Translations under genes and position numbers: made by a program | In this document: one piece after another, positions 35,857 to 46,997 of the stretch | Layout: each line of letters opens with the position of its first letter | Position numbering within the stretch: position 1 is the first letter of the stretch | Assembly: GCF_026210795.1 (NCBI RefSeq) | Contig: NC_089439.1 | Coordinates: 4,154,001-4,218,000 of the forward strand | Direction: 5' to 3' | DNA length: 64,000 bases | Source of the DNA: Rhizophagus irregularis | Lineage: Eukaryota; Glomeromycota; Glomeromycetes; Glomerales; Glomeraceae | The notes under the pieces: model-generated | Told to the model about the DNA's origin: nothing | Seen by the model: the letters and a program-made list of their open reading frames with translations, nothing else | Database searches by the model: none

Positions 35857-38800
35857 TCATCTCTTCTTGTCAACTATTTCTTTAGTTACTTCATGCAATT
35901 CTTCCTGCAATTCATTACTCGATCTTAAAACAGCCTCCCTGTCTTTCTGCAATTCTTCCTGCAATTCATTACTCGATCTTAAAACAGCCTCCCTGTCTTC
36001 CTGCAATTCTTCCTGCAATTCATTACTCGATCTTAAAACAGCCTCCCTGTGAGCTTTGGCGGCTTTATCTACAATATTTTCAACTTCCTTAACCATTTTC
36101 CTAACGGTTTTTAAAAATACTGAACCTTCATAATCATCTGGTTGTTGCGGCTGTTGCACATTATTTACATTTTGGACATTTTGGACAATATATTGATTTA
36201 TTTGATTTACTTGATTTACTGTAACAATATTTTCTATGTTCGGATTATTGCTTTCCTTCACTACTGAATCTTCTGAATGAGTTAAAATTATTTCAGGAAG
36301 GATTACTTTCTCACTAACACTATGTACACTGTCCCCATCATCACATTTTCTACATTCCTCTTTCTCATTCTCTTCAACATTCATATTAATTTCGTCTTTC
36401 TTAAGTTGTTGTTCTTCTGAATGAGACTCGGATGAATTTATATTCTCAACAACATTATTTTCATCATTTTTTTCATTCTCATTCTCCTCAACATCTATAT
36501 TATTATCTTTCTTAGGTTCTTCCTCTTCTGAATGATACTCGGATGAATTTATATTCTCAACAACAACATGGTTTTCATCATTTTCCTCTTTCTCGTTTTC
36601 CTCAACATCTATATTATTATCTTTCTTGAGTTCTTCTTCTGAATGGGACTCGGGAGGATTTATACTCTGAATATCAACATTATTTTCATTGCTTTCCTCT
36701 TTCTCATTCTCTTCAATATCTATATCTATATTAAATATAACAAAAAAAAAAAGATTAAAATATTAAATAGTTATTTAAAAATTAAAAAGTAAGAAAATTT
36801 AGTTACTTGAATATTTATGTAAAATATAACTCACCATCTATAGTTTTATCAACCACTAAAGTTATATAGAATATAATAAAAATAGGTAATTCAACTATTA
36901 ATCAAATTATAAGATAACATGAAAAAAAAATTACTCGAAATACCTTTATCATCCGGTTCAGGTTGAATAATAAGTGATTTGCTTGGAATAGAATCATTAT
37001 TTTGGATATTAACAGAAACTTCATTTTTGTTACTTTCATTAAATAAACTTTCATTAAAATTTTCCTCATTTAAAATATGTCCTATTAGTTCTAAAGGACA
37101 TAACCTTTCTTTGGCATGGTCAACTTTTAAACTTTTGTAATTTGTAGATAGAATACATATGCGCAAATCTACTTCATTTGCTAAACAATCATCATCTTCA
37201 TGATCGAAATCACCATTAGGTGAACTTACATTTGATTGAATTTTATAGGCTAATTCAATTTGAACGTTAATAGATTTTTCTTTCCATTCAACTAATCTAA
37301 CAATATTATTAGGCTCATAACTTATTGACGAAAGATTTGCATGTGCAAAAAAAGTATATCCTTCGTGTAAAGTAAAGGAAGTATAAATAGTATCATTACT
37401 GCCATAGTTAAACTTATCAGGTTGCAATTTAATAGATTTTTTAATACAATCAACTTGTAATTCTCGATTATTTGGACTAAAGACAGATACTTGGGAGGGA
37501 TTTCCAATAACAATCCATGAAACATAACATTTTGTTATATCAACACTTGTATCTTCTAATTTTTTTATTATCGCATAAAATCCATTAAAATCATATAATC
37601 CAAAATTAACATAAATTTCTTCTAATTTTACACTATTTTCTGAAATGATTAACCCAAATATTTCATAATCTTCACTTTCCAATGATAACCCAAAATTTAT
37701 ACGTTTGTAGTTCTCAACACTATCATTACTTAAGTCGGTTAAATCAGTAATTCCTGTCATTATAATTCTGTAATTATCATTTAATATATCATCAATTTTT
37801 TCTTTTTGTTCTACTCCAAGAATTTTATAAAGAGGAATGACATTATCGAATTCAATAATTTCCAACTGATTATTCATATTTTGGATCCACTTATGTAAAT
37901 CATTTTTTCCAATAATTCTTCCCTTCTGTGTTAAAAGATATGGAATATTTAAATTATCTAACGATTCAAGTATTTCATCATTATTTTTAACGTCACCAAA
38001 TGTAGAGAGATTCTGTAAAACATCCTTAAGGGATCTTCCTAATATAATTCTTTGTGGAAATAAATGACCATATTCGTTGAATACGTCTTGTAAAGCTTTT
38101 AATGGCTTCATACTGTTAAGTGCTTCCTCTATAACTTGCTCAAATTCTTTTGTAGGTTTTACATTATCAATATTTAAGAGAATTTCATATTTTTCACATT
38201 TGACTTGAATATAATTATAACCCTCATAACTTTTATCACTATTTTTAATAAATGGAAAAGTGCTTAAATTCTTAATTGAGAAAATATTATTGGAGGTTAA
38301 AGTAAACTCTAACTTTGTCGATGGCTTGATAATTTTCAAATAAGATTCATTATTCGAATTGACATTAGGAATACTGGTGACGACAACAGGAATTTCCTTG
38401 CTAATTTCAATTTCGTCATACTTATTAATTATTAATCCCCGTAAAAGATTGAAATCTTTAGTCCAAGTCATTAAATTATTATTTACCGCGTTTCCAACCC
38501 ATTCGTCTAAATTTAACTTCTCTTTAAAATTAGAAACTCCAGGTTGCTTTTCTTTAAAAGTTTCAAGATCACTATCTACAAACAATATATTGTGTTTTAA
38601 TTGAGAAACGGGAATGAGATCATCATAAGAAATTATGTTAACCATTTTCTTTTTATACAAATTATTCATCCAATTGGTTAATTTTTCATGAGTATTTATC
38701 TTTTCCCCGTCCAACGTTATTAATTTTGGTAAAAGATCCAAAGTGAATAAGTTGCTGAATTTGACGTCTATAGAATATTTAACTGAATTATATATACAGA

Positions 38801-40413
38801 ACAAATAAAACTTTAAAATATCAACTTGTGTTGGAGTTGCTGAATTAAAATCCATGATAAATAATTGACCACCGACTAAAACTCTTCTTGCAAAGCAGTC
38901 ACCATACAATTCACGTAATTTCTTTTCATCATTTATATATTTTAGAAAAGATTCTAACAAATTTCCATTATAAACGATTTTGACAACTGGAAAATTAATG
39001 CATGTGTCTATTTTTAATTCATTATCTTCAGAATTAATAGACGTGTATACTAAAGGTTGTCCCTCATATATATTCATTTTTAATTCTCCGTCTTCAACAG
39101 TAACCCCTAGCAAGCTTGGCATTATATCATATCCGTTTAAAACTATCCCATGGTTTAACTTAAATTGTCTAATAATTTCTTGCGATGAGCTTTTAAATAT
39201 TTTCAGAGTAATTTTCGCAGTATGCGGAGATGACGATCGATCAGATATTTCTTTATTTATGTACCTATCATTATCCGTTGAAGATAAACTTTTACCGTCC
39301 GTTACCCGATCGTTATTGTTACCAATACCGGATTGCAATTTTAATTGAGATAAAATTTCGTAAGCTTGATTAATTTCAGGCCTCAAGTATGGATCATCTT
39401 GCCAACACTTTTGATAAAGTTGTAGGTATTCTGAAGGTGTATTTGCAACTGAGTTTTCTCTCTCTCCATTTAGAAGTTTATTCTCTACTTGAGTTAAACC
39501 AAATGCTTTTTGTATACAATCAGAAAAGGGAGAATGTCCGCTCGATAATTCCCATAAAAGAGTACCTAAGCTATAAATATCAGATTTCATATCTAGCTCA
39601 TAGCTTAGATTGCGAAGGTATTGTGGTTCGATATAAACTATATTTTCAGATGTGGCTTCCGCCACTTGTTTGAATAATCTAAAGTCCGTCAACATTACTT
39701 TACCACTATTAAATAAGACGTTATACGCATGCTTAACGATTAAATAATAATCAATATTAGTTAAGGCGTTAGATAAGCCAAGAATTAAAATTTAAGAAAT
39801 ATTTACCAAATTTCCATGAATTGTTTTGTTGGAATGTAGGTACATTAATCCACGAGTGATATCGAGCGCAATTTGTAATTTGTCATCCCATTGTAGTGTA
39901 CTAAATTTGATCTTTAAATAATCCCTTAAATTTCCTTCGTTAGCATATTCTAATACTGAAAAATAGTTGCCATTTGAGTCTATTATTTTAAAATAAATTA
40001 GTAAAAGATGATTAGGATAATATAAAATGCAAAAAAAAAATGTTACATCATAATTCTTGACAGACCTCTCGTTAACCCGAAAAAATGATTGATGTTTGAA
40101 TGATTGATTTTACAAGAATCTTTTAACTGTATTATAAAATGATTTTTCAAATATTTAATAATTGCACCATAAAAAATAAGAATAATATTATCCATACCTT
40201 CGTAATAAATTCTTTAAAGTCACTTTCGGTAATTTTTGAATTATTCAAATTTTTTAATACAGCGGTAATTTTTCGATTTTCCCAATAAGCTTTTGTTAAA
40301 GTTCCATGAATTCTTTTATCAATTTTTTCTAAATTGCTAAATTGACTAAAATCAAAATAATCGATATTTTCTTCATTCCTCTCTTCATCAATCAACTCTT
40401 TCAAAAATTTCAT
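35857..40413 (-). CDS. Pseudokinase with MACPF-like region, acidic tail and coiled coil
   Basis: Exons are 40413-40198, 40126-40066, 39979-39807, 39731-36944, an optional 21-nt (36855-36835) or 3-nt (36837-36835) exon, and 36725-35857. The product is about 1370-1375 residues. The kinase-like part (to about 230) is catalytically degraded: HGN at 147-149 instead of HRD, DFR at 166-168 instead of DFG. A long middle region follows. One motif near 701-713 (YGHLFPQRIILG) matches YGQLIPTEIILGG in the divergent neighbour and recalls the MACPF/SNTX-like domains of Glomeromycotina proteins (DUF7431, from memory). The tail has acidic repeats, a Gln/Asn-rich stretch and three 18-residue coiled-coil repeats. 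Likely a signalling scaffold (inference). The start is the ATG after an in-frame TTG. All phases agree. Confidence 0.75.
35888..36049 (-). repeat. Three 54-bp tandem repeats in coding sequence
   Basis: Three nearly identical 54-bp units encode the 18-residue heptad-like block REAVLRSSNELQEELQ plus two residues. They extend a coiled coil at the protein's C-terminus. Confidence 0.9.
36361..36725 (-). repeat. Acidic-tail coding repeats
   Basis: Three or four imperfect units in the last exon of the pseudokinase gene encode variants of NIDVEENEKEEN followed by ENINSSESHSEEE and KKDN. The frame is open throughout. Confidence 0.75.
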
Positions 40414-40684
40414 TATGAATAATATCAATTAACGAAATTTTTTAACGTCATTTGTTTATATATCATATTTATTTATTTTATTTATATCCTACATTAAATA
40501 AATAATACTTTTATATATAAGGTTAGGTGGTTCAATCGACTCCTCATTTTTTACTAAATCAAGAAGGATCAACAGATCTCATCTGATCATATTTATGTAA
40601 TCATGTTAAACAAATATGTCATGATTGTCATGTATACCAAATATAAAAAAACAATAGGAACACAAAAGACTTTTAAAAAAAAAA
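40414..40684. promoter_or_regulatory. Divergent intergenic region (candidate bidirectional promoter)
   Basis: 271 bp separate the ATGs of two divergently transcribed genes that share a protein motif. The region is AT-rich, and no named binding site is recognisable. Shared regulation is inference from the spacing. Confidence 0.45.
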
Positions 40685-42649
40685 ATGTCTTCGGAAAAAT
40701 TTAAAGAAATCAACGTGTTTATTAAAATTATTGATAGCTCAGGTTGCATTATAAAAAAATTAAACCCGGATGATCGTTTATCCGAAATTCGTAAGGAACT
40801 CGAAAGTAGAAATGACATTGATGATATGCTTTTATTTTCAAAAAAAAAAAATGATGACGAATTTGGTGAGCTGAAACGTGAAGATGAAGAAAAGTTTCCA
40901 TTAAATGAAATTATAACAGTTGAAAATGGTCTAGATACTTTATACTTGAAACGAATTTATTGGGAATTCTTAAACAGGCAACACAAACTAGATTATGGGC
41001 GAATTATGAGTTTTGATGGAATAAAAATAGCTAAGAAACAAGCATATAAAATAAGTAAATGTGAGTTAAAAGAAATTAATAGCTATAAAAAAGGTCATCT
41101 GGAATTTGAATCAAAAGAAGATTGGATGAAAAAAACAAATTTATTTTTTGATGTCGACGGGATTAACGTAACGAATTTTGTAAAATTAGGATTATCGATT
41201 GGAAGTTTACGAGATAAAAGTTTTAATAAAGAAGTTATGTCAACTTATCAATATACAGAAATTGGTAAAGTATCATTGAAATTCAACAAAGCGGATTTAA
41301 AATTAACTGAAGAATTTGAAAATGATGTGATTGATGCTATAAAATCTAAAAATCCTGGAGAAAGATTTAGGAAAATTGCCGAAGATTATGGTCAACTCAT
41401 TCCAACTGAAATTATTTTAGGAGGAAGAGTTTATATTAATGATGTTAAAAAGTCATCTATCAGTTCAACAGATATCTCTAATAACGCTACTGGAAATATA
41501 GGTTTCGGATCTTCAAATGCAAAAGTTGGGTTTAATTTTAATAATTCAGAAACAACTTTGAAATTTTATAATTCCAATAATATAAAATTACTTGGAGGAA
41601 GTCATCCTGAAAGTGAAAATTTTGATAGTGAATATTGGATAAAATCTTTAAAAGATTATCAATATTGGGAATGTATTGAGTTTAGAAATCCCATTAGTAC
41701 TTTTCAGCTCTTATCTAATGATTTACGTAATCAAACCTTTAAATCTATTGGAAAGAGGATCCTTCATACTAGTACTGAGGATTGTGTTTATCATTTAAAT
41801 GAATATGGAAGGCATAATGTTTTTGAATTAAAGAATATTTCACAAGATATTTCAGAAATCATTTACGATGAAGAAGCTGATTGTGATGTCTTCGCATCAG
41901 TTTATGAAGCTAATGAAAATTCAAAAAATGTTTTTTTTAATTGTCAAATTTTAAGAGAACCAAGTGCAAAACCAAGTATTATAATTCATGGTATCCAAAA
42001 TAAATTTAAGCAATGTAAATATAACTTGAAAGTTAGGATAATGTTTATTGGATATGATATAAATTTTAATTTTATACTACCAGATACTATTGGTGTCGAA
42101 TTAATAAAAAATGTGTATAATTCACAAAATCCTTGTGAATTTCATAGTATACCATTACAACATAAACTTGATTTGATGCTGGCAAAAAATATTCCTTTCT
42201 TTGGAATTCCTGTATTAGAAAATTTAATTAAGTTCCTAATTATAGGACATAATTTTCGCAAAGTTGATGATGAAGATAAAATAGATATTTTTTCTTATTG
42301 CTTAAAAAAAAAGTGTTATGTTAATTTACCCAAAGTTACTTTTTGCACACTTATTATTTCTAATTATCTTGATTCTAATTTTTATGCATCACTTCCTTTT
42401 AATTGTAAATTATTGAGGAACCCATTTATTGAGCTTAATACTATTAATAGTAGTATGAATCCAAAATGTATTAGTTTATATTTATCAAAAAACAATGATT
42501 ATAGACCAATCTTTTTGAATCAAAAATTTAGCCAAATTGAGATAGAATATGTTCATTGTAATTGTAAGAAAACTTGTTTTGTTTGTAAGAACAAAACAGT
42601 AAAAATATCATGGAAGGGAAATGATGCTGAATGTATATTATTTGGTTAA
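40685..42649 (+). CDS. MACPF-like domain protein (single exon)
   Basis: 654 residues in one exon. Residues about 8-90 form a compact segment that may be a ubiquitin/PB1-like fold. The middle part contains YGQLIPTEIILGGRVYI at about 234-250, the hallmark I associate with MACPF/SNTX-like domains in Glomeromycotina, and a Gly/Asn/Ser stretch follows. The C-terminus is Cys-rich (CNCKKTCFVCKN), a possible metal site. It is head-to-head with the pseudokinase gene at 40413, which carries a related motif. Whether it forms pores or only uses the fold for signalling cannot be told. No signal peptide is seen, so it is probably intracellular. Confidence 0.75.
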   Translation: MSSEKFKEINVFIKIIDSSGCIIKKLNPDDRLSEIRKELESRNDIDDMLLFSKKKNDDEFGELKREDEEKFPLNEIITVENGLDTLYLKRIYWEFLNRQHKLDYGRIMSFDGIKIAKKQAYKISKCELKEINSYKKGHLEFESKEDWMKKTNLFFDVDGINVTNFVKLGLSIGSLRDKSFNKEVMSTYQYTEIGKVSLKFNKADLKLTEEFENDVIDAIKSKNPGERFRKIAEDYGQLIPTEIILGGRVYINDVKKSSISSTDISNNATGNIGFGSSNAKVGFNFNNSETTLKFYNSNNIKLLGGSHPESENFDSEYWIKSLKDYQYWECIEFRNPISTFQLLSNDLRNQTFKSIGKRILHTSTEDCVYHLNEYGRHNVFELKNISQDISEIIYDEEADCDVFASVYEANENSKNVFFNCQILREPSAKPSIIIHGIQNKFKQCKYNLKVRIMFIGYDINFNFILPDTIGVELIKNVYNSQNPCEFHSIPLQHKLDLMLAKNIPFFGIPVLENLIKFLIIGHNFRKVDDEDKIDIFSYCLKKKCYVNLPKVTFCTLIISNYLDSNFYASLPFNCKLLRNPFIELNTINSSMNPKCISLYLSKNNDYRPIFLNQKFSQIEIEYVHCNCKKTCFVCKNKTVKISWKGNDAECILFG

Positions 42650-43515
42650 TTATAAGTTGCTGCTTTTTATTATTTATTTTTATCATTAGGAATGAATATA
42701 CTTTATATTTAGTTAAAATATATTTATCAGTTGATATTGACTTATATTTACTGTTTCAAAATTCTTAAAATATATTATTTATATTTTACCAGAGTAATAG
42801 GGCTTATAAATTACTGCAATTTTATTAATAAAAACTATTAAATTTTTAATGGAAGTAATAAATAAGCAAGTTTTATTTTGTTAAATAAACATATCAAATA
42901 TAATGTGAAGAAGACGCAATAACTTTAACTAATTAGGATGACCTAAAAGTTGAATGTAAATCATATAAATCATAAAGCTTTAACTGTATTTTTTTGTAAA
43001 CATTTTTTTTTTTACATGTTTTTTTTTATGACGCTTTTAAAGTCAATAAATGTAAAGTTCTTATGAATTATTCACTTTTTAGTTGTTTCTCTCTTTGATG
43101 AACGGTATTAACTACTCTTTTAAATTTTTTTTAGAAACAAGTTCTTTGGCTTGCTTAAATGGATCTTGAGGCAGATGTTCTAAACTGTTAGTTCTTTTAT
43201 TTATTTCTTTCTTTAAGGATGGTATTAACAATAAAATAAACAATCACTTCTTTTTTTATGCATGGTTCTTCAGCTTTAACTTCAGATCAATAAAGTTTTT
43301 TTTTTTGCTTAAGCAATTGAATAAGTGTATACGAAACTTTAATTTTAAATAAAAATTTAAGCATATTAATCACATGCTGATAATCAAATCTGACTGATAA
43401 ACTGATGCGCTATCAAAAGATAAGATTATATTTTATAATCAACGGGAGAATTTTTGTTATTTTCATTTTAATCACGGATTGGATAATCTACAAGAACAAC
43501 TAAAAAACTTTTAAC
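42650..43515. other. Gene-free stretch
   Basis: AT-rich, with many T-runs. Nothing coding is supported. Confidence 0.5.
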
Positions 43516-43650
43516 ATGACAGAAAACAGAGGGAGGACAATTGGAAGATCAAAATCTAGTTGAATTTGGGAACTCTTTGATTCAGAAACTCGTGATGGTA
43601 ATAAATGGGCTATATGCAAATTGGATAAAATTGTTATTTGGTACAGATAA
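43516..43650 (+). pseudogene. Possible BED zinc-finger / hAT relic
   Basis: The frame from ATG 43516 reads as a basic leader, an in-frame TGA, then IWELFDSETRDGNKWAICKL, which resembles the start of a BED-type zinc finger (W-x-x-F ... A-x-C). Downstream sequence has several stops. A hAT transposase N-terminus is the best guess, weakly supported. Confidence 0.3.
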
Positions 43651-44009
43651 TTATGTGACCAAAAAGAGTAAACATGAATCCTGAATTATTAATTTTTTTT
43701 AAAGCGTAACTCCAAAATGATACTTGCAATTCATCCGCCTAAACAATAGAAAATATTTTTTTGGTGAACAATTTTTAAATTGTTTAAATTGTTTAAATAG
43801 TTTTTAACGTAAAATAATATTTTATTTTTATATATTTTTAACGTTAAATTAATTTCTTTGATGAACATTATTATTATTATTGTTGTTTTTTTGATAAAAC
43901 ATATTAAACATTAATATCATAATATAATAAATACAATTTATATAATTTATATAAATATCATATTCTCCATTTTTGTTTTTGTGAAATCTGATTAAATTGT
44001 TAAATTAAA
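43651..44009. other. Gene-free stretch
   Basis: AT-rich with a TTATTATTATTATTG microsatellite-like run. No feature was found. Confidence 0.45.
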
Positions 44010-44180
44010 AGCCATGAAGCCTATGATATAGTAATCTATGGATAGAAATGAAAAGTGGGAACGAACAATACTGAAATGCAAAAAATTAAAATCGATTTTT
44101 TTTCCATTGAAGAACTTAAATGTTTCGAATTACATGCTCAAGTGCTCAACGTTGTATTTTTAAGTATTAATTTCAGCCAT
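44010..44180 (+). pseudogene. BTB domain relic
   Basis: Fragments EAYDIVIYG and, after stops and frame change, LKCFELHAQVLNVVF follow the order of a BTB core (xDVxIY...KEFHxHSxIL). Multiple lesions; no start or C-terminus is found. Confidence 0.45.
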
Positions 44181-46997
44181 AAATAGCAATTGATAAATGT
44201 CCATTATTTCATTATTTTATAAAAAATAATTTCTTCTTCCAAAAAAAGTACAAACATTTAAATTATCTCTATTAGAATGGTCCCTGTTGCGGTGTTGCAA
44301 TATGTTTTCAAGTTTATATTAGTCTTCCGGGACTTGCTCTTCTATCATTTTCAATACTCTGTCCGAAGAGTATTTAGCAACCTTCTATCTTTTTGAATGA
44401 CTTAGGAGTGCTGCGAATCAATCTATATATGATCTTATCGATGGCAAAAAAGATTTCTAACGCTATTTTCATATTGACCATTTTACCACCTAAAGAACCA
44501 TAAAAAGTATTATCTCATTAAAAAATAAACTCTACTCCCAAAAACAAGAGTACAAACTTCCCAAGACAACTGCGCCTTCTACCTACAAGTTGAAACTTTA
44601 CATTAAAGCATTATTCCATACAGACTTATTATACTATGGGTGAGATTCATTTACTCCAAATATTCGAATATACAGACTACAAGACTGATTTTCTGTCATA
44701 CATCCGGATGTATTCGGCGGATATCCGATATCCGGATGAGTAACGGATCTATTACAGATATTCGAATCATTTTTGTTGTGAATTAAATGTAAAATTTAAA
44801 ACAAGTAAACATTAAACACGGCAGGGAACTTTAAATATTAACGAATAGTAAAATTTAAAAAATTTTTATGACTAGATAAGGTTTTAGGTTTCAATTCACA
44901 TAATACGTTAAGTAATCTTTAGATTTAATTTGACACAGAATTTTAACATATGAAAGCATTCTTGTTATTAATTAAAAATACAATAATTTTGTTTGACAAA
45001 TTTAATAAGCTTAAATGATTATAAAAATATTAATATATTAAATTTGTGAAAGAATTTCTAATACTATTTTAATATATAAACGATTATCAGATACTGTTAA
45101 TGCAAAAATTACTATAAAATTTTTAAATATGGCAAGAAATTTTATAATCAAAGTTATTTTTTCTAAATAACAAACATACTTTTATACACTCAAACCCGAT
45201 ATAACGATATGTTGGGATGCGTATATAAATCATTGATAAATATCACCATATAAATTATTATCAGTCATCGGTCATGTCACATGACATATCGATCACCAAT
45301 TAAAAAAATTGTACCGCAAAAATGATCTGCGCAAAGCCACAAATATTTCAAAGCTTTCTCTCCTTATAGACCTTAGTAAACTTTTATTTTTTAAGGTTTT
45401 GCCAACAAAATAACATTTATTTGAAAAGTTGGCGTGGCATAATTATATCATCCCTGCAATTTGTCTAGGGATGTTATGTAATTTGATCCAAACCATTTAA
45501 ACTTAACTGATATAGTTAGTCTAAAACTAGCTAGTTTAAATAAAATCTATGTAATTAACTTTGCCTTTGACAACAATACATGCCAAAATTGTGAATAATA
45601 ACAAAATGTAGAATTACCAATTTGGTTTTAGCCATTATATGAAGCGCAATTCAGAAGATTTTTTGTATACAAGTCAAGTAAATAGCATCATTTTTAATAA
45701 CGAATAAGAGAAACTAATAGAATAATCCTAGGATTATACTTATAGAATTTAAAAACCTTCGATCAACAAAATTTTACATTTGTTTGTCATACATATCATA
45801 TTTCTCGGAACTAATTCTTTCAAAATTGCACGAATAAACAGATAACTTTTTTTTTATTATTTTGTCTCATGTTTTTATTCCATATTTTTATTATAATTTT
45901 TTAAATAAATTGTTAATAAAATATAAACTATATATTATCTAGGAGAAGTTTATCTTTTTTTTTATATAAACAATTTTCTTCAAAAAGTCATTCAATCAAA
46001 ATCATCAAAGTCGATACGAATTTACTACTATTTTTTTTGGTTAAAACTATTTCTTTAAAAAAAAAAAAATTGGCTAAAAAAATCGTCGTGCTATGAGAGT
46101 ATCATTTTGTGAAACCGAATTGTAACGCAACCAATTGTGAAACAAAAGTTCGTTTTCTAATATGGGTTACGTTACAATAAATAAAACGCCCGCTTACCTT
46201 GCAGAAATCAATTAAGGAATGTCGTATCACACAAAATTAAGCCAAAGTTTATGGTTAAAATTTCATTTATGTGAGAAATGATACCATAAAATTACATAAT
46301 TCAAAATATTTAATCATTGATGTACAGATTTATAATAAAATAATATGAAAATAATAAACATTATTCATAACAACGTGAACAGATTGTACAAGACCCTTTT
46401 TATTATTAAAAAAGGAGAACGGCTGGGAGACTCTTAAATTTCCTCATATTAATAGTTGTATTGATAAGAAATTAATAAAAATTTTTTTTTTAATTTTAGT
46501 CGCTTTGAACATTCGACCGATCTTTTTTTTTATGTTTAAATATCAAATTCACGCTCACTTTTGTAAAAATTTTAATAAGCTATATATTGTGCATGGTAAA
46601 TAGTAAACCAAGTTGATAAAGATTCAAAAATATTGTTTTAAATAAAATTTTAATTGTATTTTTTTTAATTCCTTACACTAAATTTAATTTAATTGTGCCC
46701 AAGATCTAAAAGTGTCATAATATTAAAATAAGCATACTTTATATGTTAACTGTATATGTACTTAACATCTAATATTAAAAAAGAATTTGTATAAAGATAT
46801 TAAAAATTTAGCCAGAAAAAACCTTTGTTTCGAATAATTCTTGTGACATGATCGACATCGAAATATTACTAAAAATCCTCATTACGTAATGCTAATTTAT
46901 GCAATTTTTTGTGCTACCTGTTACATGTATGTTGCATAAATAAGATTTTTATTTGAAAAAAAAATTTTACGTTTTTGAAAAACAATGTTTTCTCAAA
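44181..46997. other. Long gene-free stretch before the kinase exon array
   Basis: It holds an ATCCGGAT/ATATCCG-rich patch at about 44695-44765 that recalls the MITE at 1264-1573. The rest is AT-rich sequence without supported exons. The promoter and any non-coding 5' exon of the array gene should lie in its last part. Confidence 0.45.
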
